Source: an uncultured Streptococcus sp. | GTDB taxonomy: Bacteria > Bacillota > Bacilli > Lactobacillales > Streptococcaceae | Assembly: GCA_902479835.1 (NCBI GenBank) | Contig: CABSQC010000084.1 | Span: 1 to 5,404, forward strand | Length of the DNA: 5,404 nt | Direction: 5' to 3' | Shown here: positions 1 through 5,404 of the stretch, in pieces | How positions within the stretch are numbered: position 1 is the first letter of the stretch | How the letters are laid out: every line of letters starts with the position of its first letter | Position numbers and translations under genes: made by a program | Notes under the pieces: generated by a model | What the model was told of the DNA's origin: nothing | What the model saw: only the letters and a program-made list of their open reading frames with translations | Database searches by the model: none

Positions 1-361
1 GCATAGAGGCACTCCATCCAGAATTTTCAATATGATTTACTGTTCCATAAACCTCAATTGAATAATCAGGAAGTAAGAATCCTCCATCACTCCATCTCAC
101 ATCAGTCCAATCAATCTGAACTGACTCAATTTTTGAATTTTGAGCCCTCACATAATCAACGATTTCTTGCTCGTGTTCCTTGAGAAATGCGATTTGCTCT
201 TTTTTTATTTCTTCTTCTGATTTTTGTACGACTTTCTTTGAGGATGAAGCCGTTACCTTCTGTTCGGGTCTTTTGGTCAGATTCATGATTTTTCCTCCTA
301 GAAAAACCAGTCCTAGGATCGGTAACAGAATAATCAAAAAAAGTTCCAGTCGTCTTTTCAT
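1..361 (-). CDS. Membrane-anchored hypothetical protein, N-terminal part (C-terminus beyond window edge)
   Basis: An uninterrupted reading frame runs from an ATG at 361 to the left edge, giving 120 visible residues with no stop, so the 3' end is missing. The chosen start has a GGAG ribosome binding site 8 bases upstream. An in-frame ATG at 388 has none and is less likely. The protein begins MKRRLELF, followed by one hydrophobic segment (about residues 5-23). A charged Lys/Glu/Gln-rich stretch follows (about 29-70, probably helical), then an apparently folded part with residues such as IDWTDVRW (83-90) and IEVYGTVNHIE (102-112). No cysteine is visible, so it is not a lipoprotein; the hydrophobic segment is probably an uncleaved anchor with the rest outside the cell. 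It resembles small streptococcal uncharacterised surface or exported proteins, but I cannot assign a family. GC is about 37% (hand count over 1-360), lower than the pot genes. It has its own promoter and lies after the potD terminator, so it is not part of the pot operon. Confidence 0.8.
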   Translation of the reverse strand, partial: MKRRLELFLIILLPILGLVFLGGKIMNLTKRPEQKVTASSSKKVVQKSEEEIKKEQIAFLKEHEQEIVDYVRAQNSKIESVQIDWTDVRWSDGGFLLPDYSIEVYGTVNHIENSGWSASM

Positions 362-387
362 TTTTTCTTCTCCAATCCTTCCTTTCA

Positions 388-406
388 TGACTGAATGGGC
401 CAGTCA
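388..406 (-). repeat. Inverted repeat in the 5' leader of the hypothetical gene
   Basis: TGACTG and CAGTCA form a perfect 6-base inverted repeat with a 7-base spacer. It lies just downstream of the expected transcription start (about 411) and upstream of the ribosome binding site of the gene starting at 361. It could be an operator half-site pair or a small mRNA hairpin. The symmetry is visible; any function is inferred, and a 6+6 repeat can occur by chance. Confidence 0.35.
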
Positions 407-417
407 CTTTCCTTACT

Positions 418-445
418 ATTATAGCATCTTTCATTTGAATCTCAA
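418..445 (-). promoter_or_regulatory. Sigma-70-type promoter of the hypothetical gene
   Basis: On the minus strand, TTGAGA (440-445, 5 of 6 matches to the -35 consensus) is followed after 16 bases by a perfect TATAAT (418-423). The TATAAT is preceded by TGC, making an extended -10. Transcription would start near 411, leaving a leader of about 50 bases before the ATG at 361. This is the strongest promoter-like sequence I found in the window. Confidence 0.75.
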
Positions 446-446
446 T

Positions 447-462
447 CTAACTCACTAGTTAG
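447..462. repeat. Palindrome abutting the -35 box
   Basis: CTAACT and AGTTAG form a perfect 6-base inverted repeat around a 4-base centre, ending one base before the -35 hexamer at 440-445. The position suits a regulator-binding site for the downstream hypothetical gene. No named regulator motif is recognised, so the role is inference. Confidence 0.35.
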
Positions 463-480
463 AGACTATATGCAGCAATC

Positions 481-505
481 AAAAAGGAACCCTGAGGTTC
501 CTTTT
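481..505 (-). terminator. Intrinsic terminator of the pot operon
   Basis: Read on the minus strand, AAAAGGAACC and GGTTCCTTTT form a 10-base-pair perfect stem around the 4-base loop TCAG, and the 3' arm continues into a run of five T. It begins 3 bases after the potD stop codon, so it should end the pot transcript and separate it from the next gene's promoter at 418-445. The stem is symmetric and A-rich on its other side, so it could also act weakly on the plus strand, where no gene is seen. Confidence 0.9.
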
Positions 506-508
506 GTG

Positions 509-1579
509 TTATTTTCGATACATCTTGACCTGAAGGTAAAGATCGTTATAGACTCCAAGCAATTTCTTGCCTAATTGTTGATAGACTTCCAAATGGTCCA
601 GCGTTTCATCGCTTGGATAGAAGGATTGGTCATCTTGGATTTCTTTTGGCAACATGGCTTTGGCTTTTTTATTTGGCGTTGAGTAGCCGACATAAAGAGC
701 ATTTTTCAAAGCATTTTTAGGACGAAGCATGAAGTTAATAAAGGCATATGCTGCTTCTTTATTTTTCACGGTTTTTGGAATGACAATGTTATCAAACCAA
801 AGGTTGCTGGCTTCAGTTGGGACGACATAGCGAAGATCCTTATTGGCTTCGAGCATTTGGCTGGCTTCTCCTGAGAAGGTAACCCCAATAGCTGCATTGT
901 TTTGGATCATATAGCCTTTCATCTCATCGGCCACCAAAGCTTTGATGTTGGGTGTCAAGGTGTAGAGTTTATCTACTGCCTCTTGCAATTTCTTTGGATC
1001 CTTTTCATTGAGGCTATAGCCCAAGGTATTGAGACCAATTCCCATGACCTCACGCGCACCATCGTACATCATGATGTCATTTCTGTACTCTTCACGCCAG
1101 AGATCTGACCAATGTTCCGGAGCATTTTTGACCATCTTGGTATTGTAGATAATCCCCAAGGTACCCCAGAAATAAGGTACTGAATATTGGTTACCCGGAT
1201 CAAACGATTGGTTCAAGAGTTTTGGATCGATATTTTCCATCCCTTTGATCTTGGATTGGTCCAACTTTTCAACCAGATGTTCATCCATCATCTTGGCAAT
1301 CATGTATTCACTAGGAATCGCAATATCGTAGGTGGTTCCCCCTTGCTTGATCTTAGTGTACATGGCTTCGTTGGAATCAAAGGTATCATATTGCACCTGA
1401 ATTCCTGTTTCTTTGGTGAATTCCTTGAGCAATTCTGGATCGATATAATCTCCCCAGTTATAGATGACCAGCTTGTCACTATTCTTGGTATTCATGCTCG
1501 CTTCGATCTGGTGGCTAACTCCCCAGAGGACCAGAATGACAAGGACAATCCCAGTTAGGAATGAATAAAGTTTTTTCAT
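509..1579 (-). CDS. potD: Spermidine/putrescine ABC transporter, substrate-binding protein PotD
   Basis: This is the extracytoplasmic polyamine-binding subunit that delivers ligand to PotB/PotC. Its 356 residues match the usual PotD length. The N-terminus has KK at 2-3 and a hydrophobic core at about 7-21, then a possible signal peptidase I site after IEA (25-27). The whole protein contains no cysteine, so there is no lipobox, unlike the lipid-anchored binding proteins usual in Gram-positives; the anchor may be the uncleaved signal. PotD landmarks compared with remembered E. coli PotD: YNWGDY (40-45; Trp42 and Tyr45 match Trp34/Tyr37), PSEY (89-92; Tyr92 matches Tyr85), DGAREV (173-178; Glu177 matches Glu171, but Gly174 stands where Asp168 lies), Phe235 in place of Trp229, WFD (261-263; matches Trp255 and Asp257) and a GYSTPN motif. 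Spermidine is therefore a likely ligand, with altered affinity possible. The ATG overlaps the potC stop as ATGA, preceded by AAGGAGG 7 bases upstream. It is the last gene of the operon. Confidence 0.96.
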   Translation of the reverse strand: MKKLYSFLTGIVLVILVLWGVSHQIEASMNTKNSDKLVIYNWGDYIDPELLKEFTKETGIQVQYDTFDSNEAMYTKIKQGGTTYDIAIPSEYMIAKMMDEHLVEKLDQSKIKGMENIDPKLLNQSFDPGNQYSVPYFWGTLGIIYNTKMVKNAPEHWSDLWREEYRNDIMMYDGAREVMGIGLNTLGYSLNEKDPKKLQEAVDKLYTLTPNIKALVADEMKGYMIQNNAAIGVTFSGEASQMLEANKDLRYVVPTEASNLWFDNIVIPKTVKNKEAAYAFINFMLRPKNALKNALYVGYSTPNKKAKAMLPKEIQDDQSFYPSDETLDHLEVYQQLGKKLLGVYNDLYLQVKMYRK

Positions 1580-2349
1580 GCTGCTTCCTCCTTTTCACGG
1601 GTAATAAAGTAGTAACCGATGACCAAGAGCACACTAAAGAGAAAGACAAGGGCGGACAAGGCATTGATACTGAGGGAAATTCCTTGACGGGCACGTGAGT
1701 AGATCTCTACAGACAAGGTTGTAAAGCCATTTCCAGTTACAAAGAAGGTCACGGCGAAGTCATCAAGCGAATAGGTAAAGGCCATAAAGTAGCCCGCAAT
1801 GATGGCTGGTGTCAGATACGGCAACATGATCTCTTTGAGCATTTGCACTTGAGTAGCTCCCAAGTCATAGGCAGCATTAACCATATCCCGGTTCATTTCC
1901 TTGAGACGTGGCAAGACCATCAAGACCACAATGGGAATCGAGAAGGCCACGTGGCTAGCCAGAACAGATAGGAAACCTAGCTGGTACTTCACCGTCGTAA
2001 AGAGAATCAAGAAGCTGGCCCCAATCATAACGTCTGGTGCTACCATGAGAATGTTATTGATGGAGAGCAAAGGTCCTTCTAACTTTTTCTTGGATTGGTA
2101 GATATAAATGGCTCCAAAGGTTCCGATCACCGTCGCAATCAAGGCTGACAAGAAGGCCAAGAGGAAGGTCTCTGATAAGATCAGCATCAGGCGACTATCT
2201 GCGAACAATTCATTGAAATGCTCAAGCGTGAAGCCTGTGAAGGCATTCATATCTCCCCCTTTATTGAAAGCATAAAAGATCAAATAGAAGATTGGAAGAT
2301 AGAGGATCAGAAAGACGAAGCCTAGATAGAAATGAGATACTTTTTTCAT
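1576..2349 (-). CDS. potC: Spermidine/putrescine ABC transporter, permease PotC
   Basis: This is the second integral-membrane subunit of the polyamine importer, pairing with PotB to form the translocation path. It has 257 residues, typical of PotC. Hydrophobic segments lie near residues 7-28, 56-84, 99-118, 125-147, about 180-200 and about 231-251, consistent with a six-helix MetI-type permease. The EAA coupling loop that docks on PotA is clear: AAYDLGATQ (159-167) followed by about 11 residues to a conserved proline. The start chosen is the ATG at 2349, which overlaps the potB stop (ATGA) and has AAAGGAG 6 bases upstream. An in-frame ATG at 2376 would add nine residues encoded inside potB and lacks such a site. 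The C-terminus is charged (TREKEEAA) and the last codons overlap potD by 4 bases, implying translational coupling. Confidence 0.95.
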   Translation of the reverse strand: MKKVSHFYLGFVFLILYLPIFYLIFYAFNKGGDMNAFTGFTLEHFNELFADSRLMLILSETFLLAFLSALIATVIGTFGAIYIYQSKKKLEGPLLSINNILMVAPDVMIGASFLILFTTVKYQLGFLSVLASHVAFSIPIVVLMVLPRLKEMNRDMVNAAYDLGATQVQMLKEIMLPYLTPAIIAGYFMAFTYSLDDFAVTFFVTGNGFTTLSVEIYSRARQGISLSINALSALVFLFSVLLVIGYYFITREKEEAA

Positions 2350-3152
2350 CGTTCTCTCCTTTCTCTCGTTGCCCACATGGTAAAGAGCATAGCAAGGATC
2401 AGAACAACTCCGATGGTAGAACCCATTCCCCAGTTTTGTGTTGTTAGGAAGTGCTGTTCAATCGCAGTCCCTAAGGTAATGACGCGATTTCCACCGATCA
2501 TCCGTGTCAACATGAAGAGACTCAGACTAGGAATAAAGACAGACTGCACACCTGAGCGGACTCCATTCATGGACAAGGGGAAGACCACATGACGGAAGGT
2601 ATCCCAACGATTGGCTCCCAAATCATAGCTGGCATTGATCAAGTTTGGATCCAAGTCATCTAAGACATTAAAGATCGGCAAAATCATAAACGGCAACTCG
2701 ATGTAGCTGGCTACAAAGATAAAGGAGAAATCGGTAAAGAGGATCTGCTGGGGAGCGACTCCGAGAAAGCTTAAAAAGCTATTGATGGAGCCGTTTTGCC
2801 CAAAGATTCCGATAAAGGCATAGGCCTTGAGCAAGAGATTGACCCAGGTTGGCAAGACGATCAACATCAACCACAACTGCCGGTGTTTGAGCAGCGTCAA
2901 AAAGTAAGCAGTCGGATAGGAGATCAAGAGCGTCACCAGGGTGACAATTCCGGCATAAAGGACCGAATTAAAACTCATCTTTAAATAGGTCAGATTTTGC
3001 GAAGTAAAGAACTCTTTGTAGTTTTCAAGTGAAAACTGCCCTTCAACGTTGAAAAACGATTGAAAGATGATCATGACTACAGGAGCCAAGACAAAGAGAA
3101 AAATCCACAAGAAATAGGGGAGGATAAATAGATTAGAGGTTGTTTTCTTCAT
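2346..3152 (-). CDS. potB: Spermidine/putrescine ABC transporter, permease PotB
   Basis: This is the first integral-membrane subunit of the polyamine importer, partner of PotC. It has 268 residues with hydrophobic segments near 8-33, 61-88, 93-117, 143-162, about 200-215 and about 244-262, fitting a six-helix permease. The EAA loop [13 protein letters not shown] (174-186), ending at Pro192, marks the ATPase contact. The start is set at 3152 (MKKTTSNLF) because a perfect AGGAGG lies 6 bases upstream. An in-frame ATG at 3173 would add seven residues, lies deeper in potA and has no ribosome binding site. The gene overlaps the potA 3' end by 20 bases in another frame and overlaps potC by 4 bases. 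The RER-rich C-terminus is encoded by the same purine-rich stretch that supplies the potC ribosome binding site. Confidence 0.95.
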   Translation of the reverse strand: MKKTTSNLFILPYFLWIFLFVLAPVVMIIFQSFFNVEGQFSLENYKEFFTSQNLTYLKMSFNSVLYAGIVTLVTLLISYPTAYFLTLLKHRQLWLMLIVLPTWVNLLLKAYAFIGIFGQNGSINSFLSFLGVAPQQILFTDFSFIFVASYIELPFMILPIFNVLDDLDPNLINASYDLGANRWDTFRHVVFPLSMNGVRSGVQSVFIPSLSLFMLTRMIGGNRVITLGTAIEQHFLTTQNWGMGSTIGVVLILAMLFTMWATRERRER

Positions 3153-4290
3153 CTCTTTCCTCCTCAATGGCATTAATCAAACCAGCTTCTTGCTCTTCCA
3201 CTTCAACGTACTCTTCGATCCGCGCATCGAATTCTTCCTCGGTTTCATTGAGACGCATAACGTGGATATCTTCTGGTTCAAAGTCTAGCCCGATGACTTC
3301 TCCCACAATGGCCTTACGAGTGGAGTGAATCATCCACTCATTACCCAAATCATCATAGGCGATGATCTCGTAATGCACACCACGGAAGAGCTGGGTGTCC
3401 ACCTTCACTTGGAGCTTGCCTTCTTCAGGAAGGGTGATTTGCAAGTCTTCTGGACGAATGACGACTTCAACTGGTTCATTTGGACGCATCCCTCCATCGA
3501 CGGCTTCAAAGCGTTTGCCATTGAACTCAACCAAGTAGTCCTCGATCATGCGACCATCTAGGATGTTGGACTCCCCGATAAAAGTCGCTACAAAGTGGTT
3601 GATCGGTTCATCATAGATATCAACCGGTGTACCAGATTGGACGATCTCTCCTTCATTCATGACAAAGATCCAGTCACTCATGGCAAGGGCTTCTTCTTGG
3701 TCGTGGGTAACAAAGACAAAGGTAATGCCCAAGCGTTGTTGCAATTCCCGCAACTCATACTGCATGTCTGTCCGAAGTTTCAAGTCAAGTGCAGACAAAG
3801 GCTCATCTAAAAGGACTACTCGTGGTTCATTGATAATAGCCCGTGCAATAGCTACCCGCTGGCGTTGACCACCAGATAATTTTTGGATCGAGCGTTTTTC
3901 AAATCCCGCTAACTGGACCATTTTCAAGACTTCTGAAACCCGACGTTCGATCTCAGCCTTGTCCAGCTTTTTCAAACGAAGGGGAAAAGCCACATTTTCA
4001 AAGACCGTCATATGCGGAAACAGGGCATAGGACTGAAAGACGGTGTGGACATCCCGTTTGTTGGTAGGGACATCATTGATCCGTTCTCCATCAAGGTAGA
4101 CATCTCCAGAGCTAGCATCTAAAAGACCGGCAATAATATTAAGGATAGTTGATTTTCCTGATCCAGATGCACCGAGCAGGGTATAGAACTTCCCTTCTTC
4201 CAATTCAAAATTGATATCCTTTAGGACAACGGTTCCGCTATCTTCAAAGACCTTTGTAACATTTTTAAACTCAATAATTGGTTTTTTCAA
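3133..4290 (-). CDS. potA: Spermidine/putrescine ABC transporter, ATP-binding protein PotA
   Basis: This is the cytoplasmic ATPase that powers polyamine import through PotB/PotC. All ABC motifs are intact over 385 residues: Walker [10 protein letters not shown] (40-48), Q-loop Gln86 in VFQSYALFP, signature LSGGQRQ (138-144), Walker B VVLLDEP (158-164), D-loop SALD (166-169) and switch His196. A TOBE-type regulatory domain follows (about 275-345; VVIRPEDL is typical). The C-terminal tail is unusually acidic: 17 of the last 39 residues are Asp or Glu. The apparent start is a TTG (4288-4290) giving MKKPIIEF, the same N-terminus as remembered streptococcal PotA. The frame is closed by a TAA at 4309-4311, no in-frame ATG lies between that stop and this codon, and the first internal Met is residue 94. 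The ribosome binding site AGAAGGA (4302-4308) is 11 bases from the TTG. An out-of-frame ATG-TGA sits between them. This is the first gene of the pot operon, preceded by a structured leader. Confidence 0.96.
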   Translation of the reverse strand: MKKPIIEFKNVTKVFEDSGTVVLKDINFELEEGKFYTLLGASGSGKSTILNIIAGLLDASSGDVYLDGERINDVPTNKRDVHTVFQSYALFPHMTVFENVAFPLRLKKLDKAEIERRVSEVLKMVQLAGFEKRSIQKLSGGQRQRVAIARAIINEPRVVLLDEPLSALDLKLRTDMQYELRELQQRLGITFVFVTHDQEEALAMSDWIFVMNEGEIVQSGTPVDIYDEPINHFVATFIGESNILDGRMIEDYLVEFNGKRFEAVDGGMRPNEPVEVVIRPEDLQITLPEEGKLQVKVDTQLFRGVHYEIIAYDDLGNEWMIHSTRKAIVGEVIGLDFEPEDIHVMRLNETEEEFDARIEEYVEVEEQEAGLINAIEEERDEENNL

Positions 4291-4291
4291 T

Positions 4292-4297
4292 TCACAT
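4292..4297 (-). promoter_or_regulatory. ATG-TGA start-stop pair ahead of potA
   Basis: Between the potA ribosome binding site and the potA TTG start lies ATG (4295-4297) followed at once by TGA (4292-4294), in a different frame from potA. The AAGGA core is 4 bases from this ATG and 11 from the TTG, so both are plausible but neither spacing is ideal. A ribosome starting at the ATG would terminate immediately, 1 base short of the TTG. It could compete with, stall ahead of or hand over to potA translation. The sequence is certain; the role is inferred. Confidence 0.4.
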
Positions 4298-4301
4298 AAA
4301 T

Positions 4302-4308
4302 TCCTTCT
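4302..4308 (-). promoter_or_regulatory. Ribosome binding site that decides the potA start
   Basis: AGAAGGA on the minus strand is the only Shine-Dalgarno-like sequence close to the potA N-terminus. The in-frame stop TAA at 4309-4311 directly precedes it, so translation must begin downstream of this site. The only in-frame start codon at usable distance is the TTG at 4288-4290. Confidence 0.7.
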
Positions 4309-4325
4309 TTACTACGATTACCAAA

Positions 4326-4348
4326 CTGCTTTTCAAACGAAAACGCAG
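4326..4348 (-). repeat. Leader hairpin H2
   Basis: On the minus strand, CTGC-G-TTTTC pairs with GAAAAGCAG around the loop GTTT: nine base pairs with a single bulged G. It begins within a few bases of H1 and ends 17 bases before the potA ribosome binding site. Only three T follow, so it is not an intrinsic terminator. Confidence 0.5.
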
Positions 4349-4349
4349 C

Positions 4350-4374
4350 GGCTGACAGGAAGACCTGTCAGACC
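4350..4374 (-). repeat. Leader hairpin H1
   Basis: CTGACAGG pairs perfectly with CCTGTCAG around a UCUU tetraloop. Two further G-C pairs extend the stem past a bulged U, and a G-C and a G-U pair beyond that are possible if H2 is not fully formed. It is the most stable local structure in the intergenic region. The following bases (CCGCTGCG) are not a U-run, so it is a leader hairpin and not a terminator. Confidence 0.6.
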
Positions 4375-4409
4375 ACCAATACCTCTCGGGGACTTACTAG
4401 ACTGCCCCA

Positions 4410-4462
4410 CCTATTTACGGTATCGATAGGCACTCACCCCCTTTCCGACTGATGCTATCGAT
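4410..4462 (-). repeat. Competing inverted repeats (P1/P2) in the potA leader
   Basis: The minus-strand segment TGCCTATCGAT (4422-4432) can pair with the upstream ATCGATAGCA (4453-4462; ten pairs, one bulged C, 20-base loop). Part of it (CCTAT) can instead pair with the downstream ATAGG (4410-4414; five pairs, plus two G-U pairs, 11-base loop). The two pairings exclude one another. The ATCGAT core is itself palindromic, so DNA-level binding is an alternative explanation. Confidence 0.4.
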
Positions 4463-4498
4463 GTTTACACTATCAATTGTTCTTCAATACTAACGTTC

Positions 4499-5395
4499 TT
4501 AGGTTTGACCGATAATACGAACTTCTGGTTCTAAACGAACACCTGAATGAGCCTCGACTGCTTCAATGACATGGGCGATCAGGTCTTCGTAGTCCTTAGC
4601 TGTTCCATTGTCCACATTGACCATAAAGCCAGCATGCTTTTCAGAGACTTCAACACCACCGATTCGATAGCCTTTTAAGCCTGCCTCGCTAATTAATTGA
4701 CCAGCGAAATGGCCCACTGGACGCTTAAAGACAGATCCACAAGAAGGGTATTCAAGGGGTTGTTTCAACTGACGAAGATGGGTCAACCGATCCATCTCCT
4801 GCTTGATTTGCTCGTGATTGCCAGGAGACAAAGCAAATTTGGCAGAGATGACGACAGCACCTGTCTCTTGAATCTTAGATTGACGGTAGCCAAAAGCTAG
4901 TTCACTCGCTGACAGAGTTTCGATCTCTCCGTCTTTGGTCAAGACCTTACAGGATACTAGGACATGCGCGATCTCTCCTCCATAGGCTCCCGCATTCATA
5001 AAGACTGCACCACCGACACTGCCTGGAATGCCACTAGCAAACTCAAAACCTTTCAAACTATGGTGCAAGGCCACATGGGTGGTGTCGATGAGTTTAGCAC
5101 CTGCCTCTGCTTCGATCACATAACCATCCACACTGATGTCACGCAAGCGATCAAACATAATGACAAATCCCGGAATGCCCCCATCGCGGACAATGATATT
5201 GGATGCATTGCCCAGGACCATCCATGGAATTTGCTCTTGGTTGGCAAATTGAACGATGCGTTTTAATTCGTATTGGTTGCGGGGAAAGGCTAAAAATTCA
5301 GCATTCCCACCTACCTTTGTGAAGGTATAATGTTTTAAAGGTTCTTGAAAACGGATATCAATCCCTTCAAGAATTTGATTCATTTTTTCATTCAT
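4499..5395 (-). CDS. murB: UDP-N-acetylenolpyruvoylglucosamine reductase MurB
   Basis: This cytoplasmic FAD enzyme reduces UDP-GlcNAc-enolpyruvate with NADPH to UDP-MurNAc, the second committed step of peptidoglycan precursor synthesis. FAD-domain motifs are present: TKVGGNAEF (26-34), [14 protein letters not shown] (60-73), EAEAGA (95-100) and [22 protein letters not shown] (121-142). The C-terminal substrate domain has [11 protein letters not shown] (216-226). Catalytic residues expected for the family are visible: Arg171 in GYRQS, Ser221 in GSVFK and Glu291 in PEVRI. At 298 residues, with GYR directly after the FAD domain, it fits the short Gram-positive (type II) form. The start at 5395 is chosen because AGAAAG lies just before it. 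An ATG at 5383 is possible, and the frame stays open to the window edge, so a slightly earlier start cannot be excluded. The gene precedes potABCD on the same strand with no clear terminator between. Confidence 0.95.
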   Translation of the reverse strand: MNEKMNQILEGIDIRFQEPLKHYTFTKVGGNAEFLAFPRNQYELKRIVQFANQEQIPWMVLGNASNIIVRDGGIPGFVIMFDRLRDISVDGYVIEAEAGAKLIDTTHVALHHSLKGFEFASGIPGSVGGAVFMNAGAYGGEIAHVLVSCKVLTKDGEIETLSASELAFGYRQSKIQETGAVVISAKFALSPGNHEQIKQEMDRLTHLRQLKQPLEYPSCGSVFKRPVGHFAGQLISEAGLKGYRIGGVEVSEKHAGFMVNVDNGTAKDYEDLIAHVIEAVEAHSGVRLEPEVRIIGQT

Positions 5396-5404
5396 CTTTC
5401 TGTC

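Larger units (their letters stand above)
4291..4498 (-). other. murB-potA intergenic region with structured potA leader
   Basis: This 208-base stretch holds no convincing gene. The part next to murB (about 4464-4498) is AT-rich and could hold a promoter, but I found no good -35/-10 pair, and no intrinsic terminator follows murB. From about 4462 the transcript could fold in order into: stem P1 (4453-4462 with 4422-4432, one bulge); an alternative stem P2 (4426-4430 with 4410-4414) using the same bases as the P1 3' arm; P3 (4405-4408 with 4388-4391); hairpin H1 (4350-4374); hairpin H2 (4326-4348); then the potA ribosome binding site. No riboswitch or RNA class is recognised. Without relatives to align, this remains a candidate leader RNA. 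Confidence 0.45.

Noticed and set aside
156..458. Overlapping 92-residue open frames on both strands
   Set aside because: The minus-strand frame starting at 434 is rich in Arg/Lys/Thr with no domain character and is out of frame with the better gene starting at 361, whose start has a GGAG site. The plus-strand frame is its antisense shadow, with no ribosome binding site.
2350..2376. Earlier potC start adding nine residues (MGNERKERT)
   Set aside because: The ATG at 2349 has AAAGGAG at ideal spacing and forms the typical ATGA overlap with potB. The earlier ATG has no such site.
3153..3173. Earlier potB start adding seven residues (MPLRRKE)
   Set aside because: No ribosome binding site lies before it, whereas a perfect AGGAGG sits 6 bases before the ATG at 3152. 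The extension would itself encode that site.
4326..4374. Hairpins H1 and H2 as an intrinsic terminator or attenuator
   Set aside because: Neither is directly followed by a U-run: H1 is followed by CCGCTGCG and H2 by only three T. They are kept as leader structures.
4368..4433. Possible 21-residue leader peptide (GTG start after a GGGGG run) on the minus strand; a further 8-codon frame at 4411-4437 contains Arg, Arg and Lys
   Set aside because: The starts are GTG with a poor G-run as ribosome binding site, and the spacing is zero for the shorter frame. Both lie inside the predicted stems. They could be a leader peptide, but nothing beyond frame openness supports it.
4464..4498. Promoter for potA in the AT-rich stretch after murB
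   Set aside because: TTGAAG and TTGATA could serve as -35 boxes, but no acceptable -10 lies 16-18 bases downstream. Weak matches only, so no promoter is called.
1..5404. CRISPR arrays, insertion sequences, tRNA/rRNA genes and BOX/RUP-type streptococcal repeats
   Set aside because: No spaced direct repeats, transposase frames, tRNA cloverleaf or remembered BOX/RUP sequence were seen. The plus-strand open frames within the pot and murB genes are antisense shadows.

Overview
The window looks like chromosomal DNA of a Streptococcus, probably a viridans-group species other than S. pneumoniae. The basis is the gene order murB-potA-potB-potC-potD, protein sequences that resemble remembered pneumococcal homologues with many substitutions, strong AGGAGG-type ribosome binding sites and moderate GC. 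The species cannot be named from the sequence alone. All genes read on the minus strand.

Layout, in the direction of transcription (right to left): murB (cell-wall UDP-MurNAc synthesis) starts about 10 bases inside the right edge. A 208-base gene-free gap (4291-4498) follows, with no recognisable terminator but several strong RNA-type stems. Next comes potABCD, a complete polyamine (spermidine/putrescine) ABC importer: ATPase PotA, permeases PotB and PotC, and extracytoplasmic binding protein PotD. The junctions are overlaps of 20, 4 and 4 bases, each start with its own ribosome binding site, so the four genes are one translationally tight operon. A clean intrinsic terminator lies at 481-505, directly after potD. 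Beyond it a separate unit begins with a good promoter (418-445) and a membrane-anchored hypothetical protein (start at 361) that runs off the left edge.

How the genes work together: PotD captures polyamine outside the membrane, PotB/PotC form the channel, and PotA drives import by ATP hydrolysis. murB shares the strand and may share a transcript, but it is mechanistically unrelated.

Most of the window is an ordinary, well-known locus. The part least explained by known annotation is the potA leader. It can form tandem hairpins and two mutually exclusive upstream stems, and it ends in an AUG-UGA start-stop pair immediately before the apparent UUG start of potA. This is a candidate RNA/translation control element for polyamine uptake. 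It is inferred from base pairing in a single sequence, and I cannot test conservation here.
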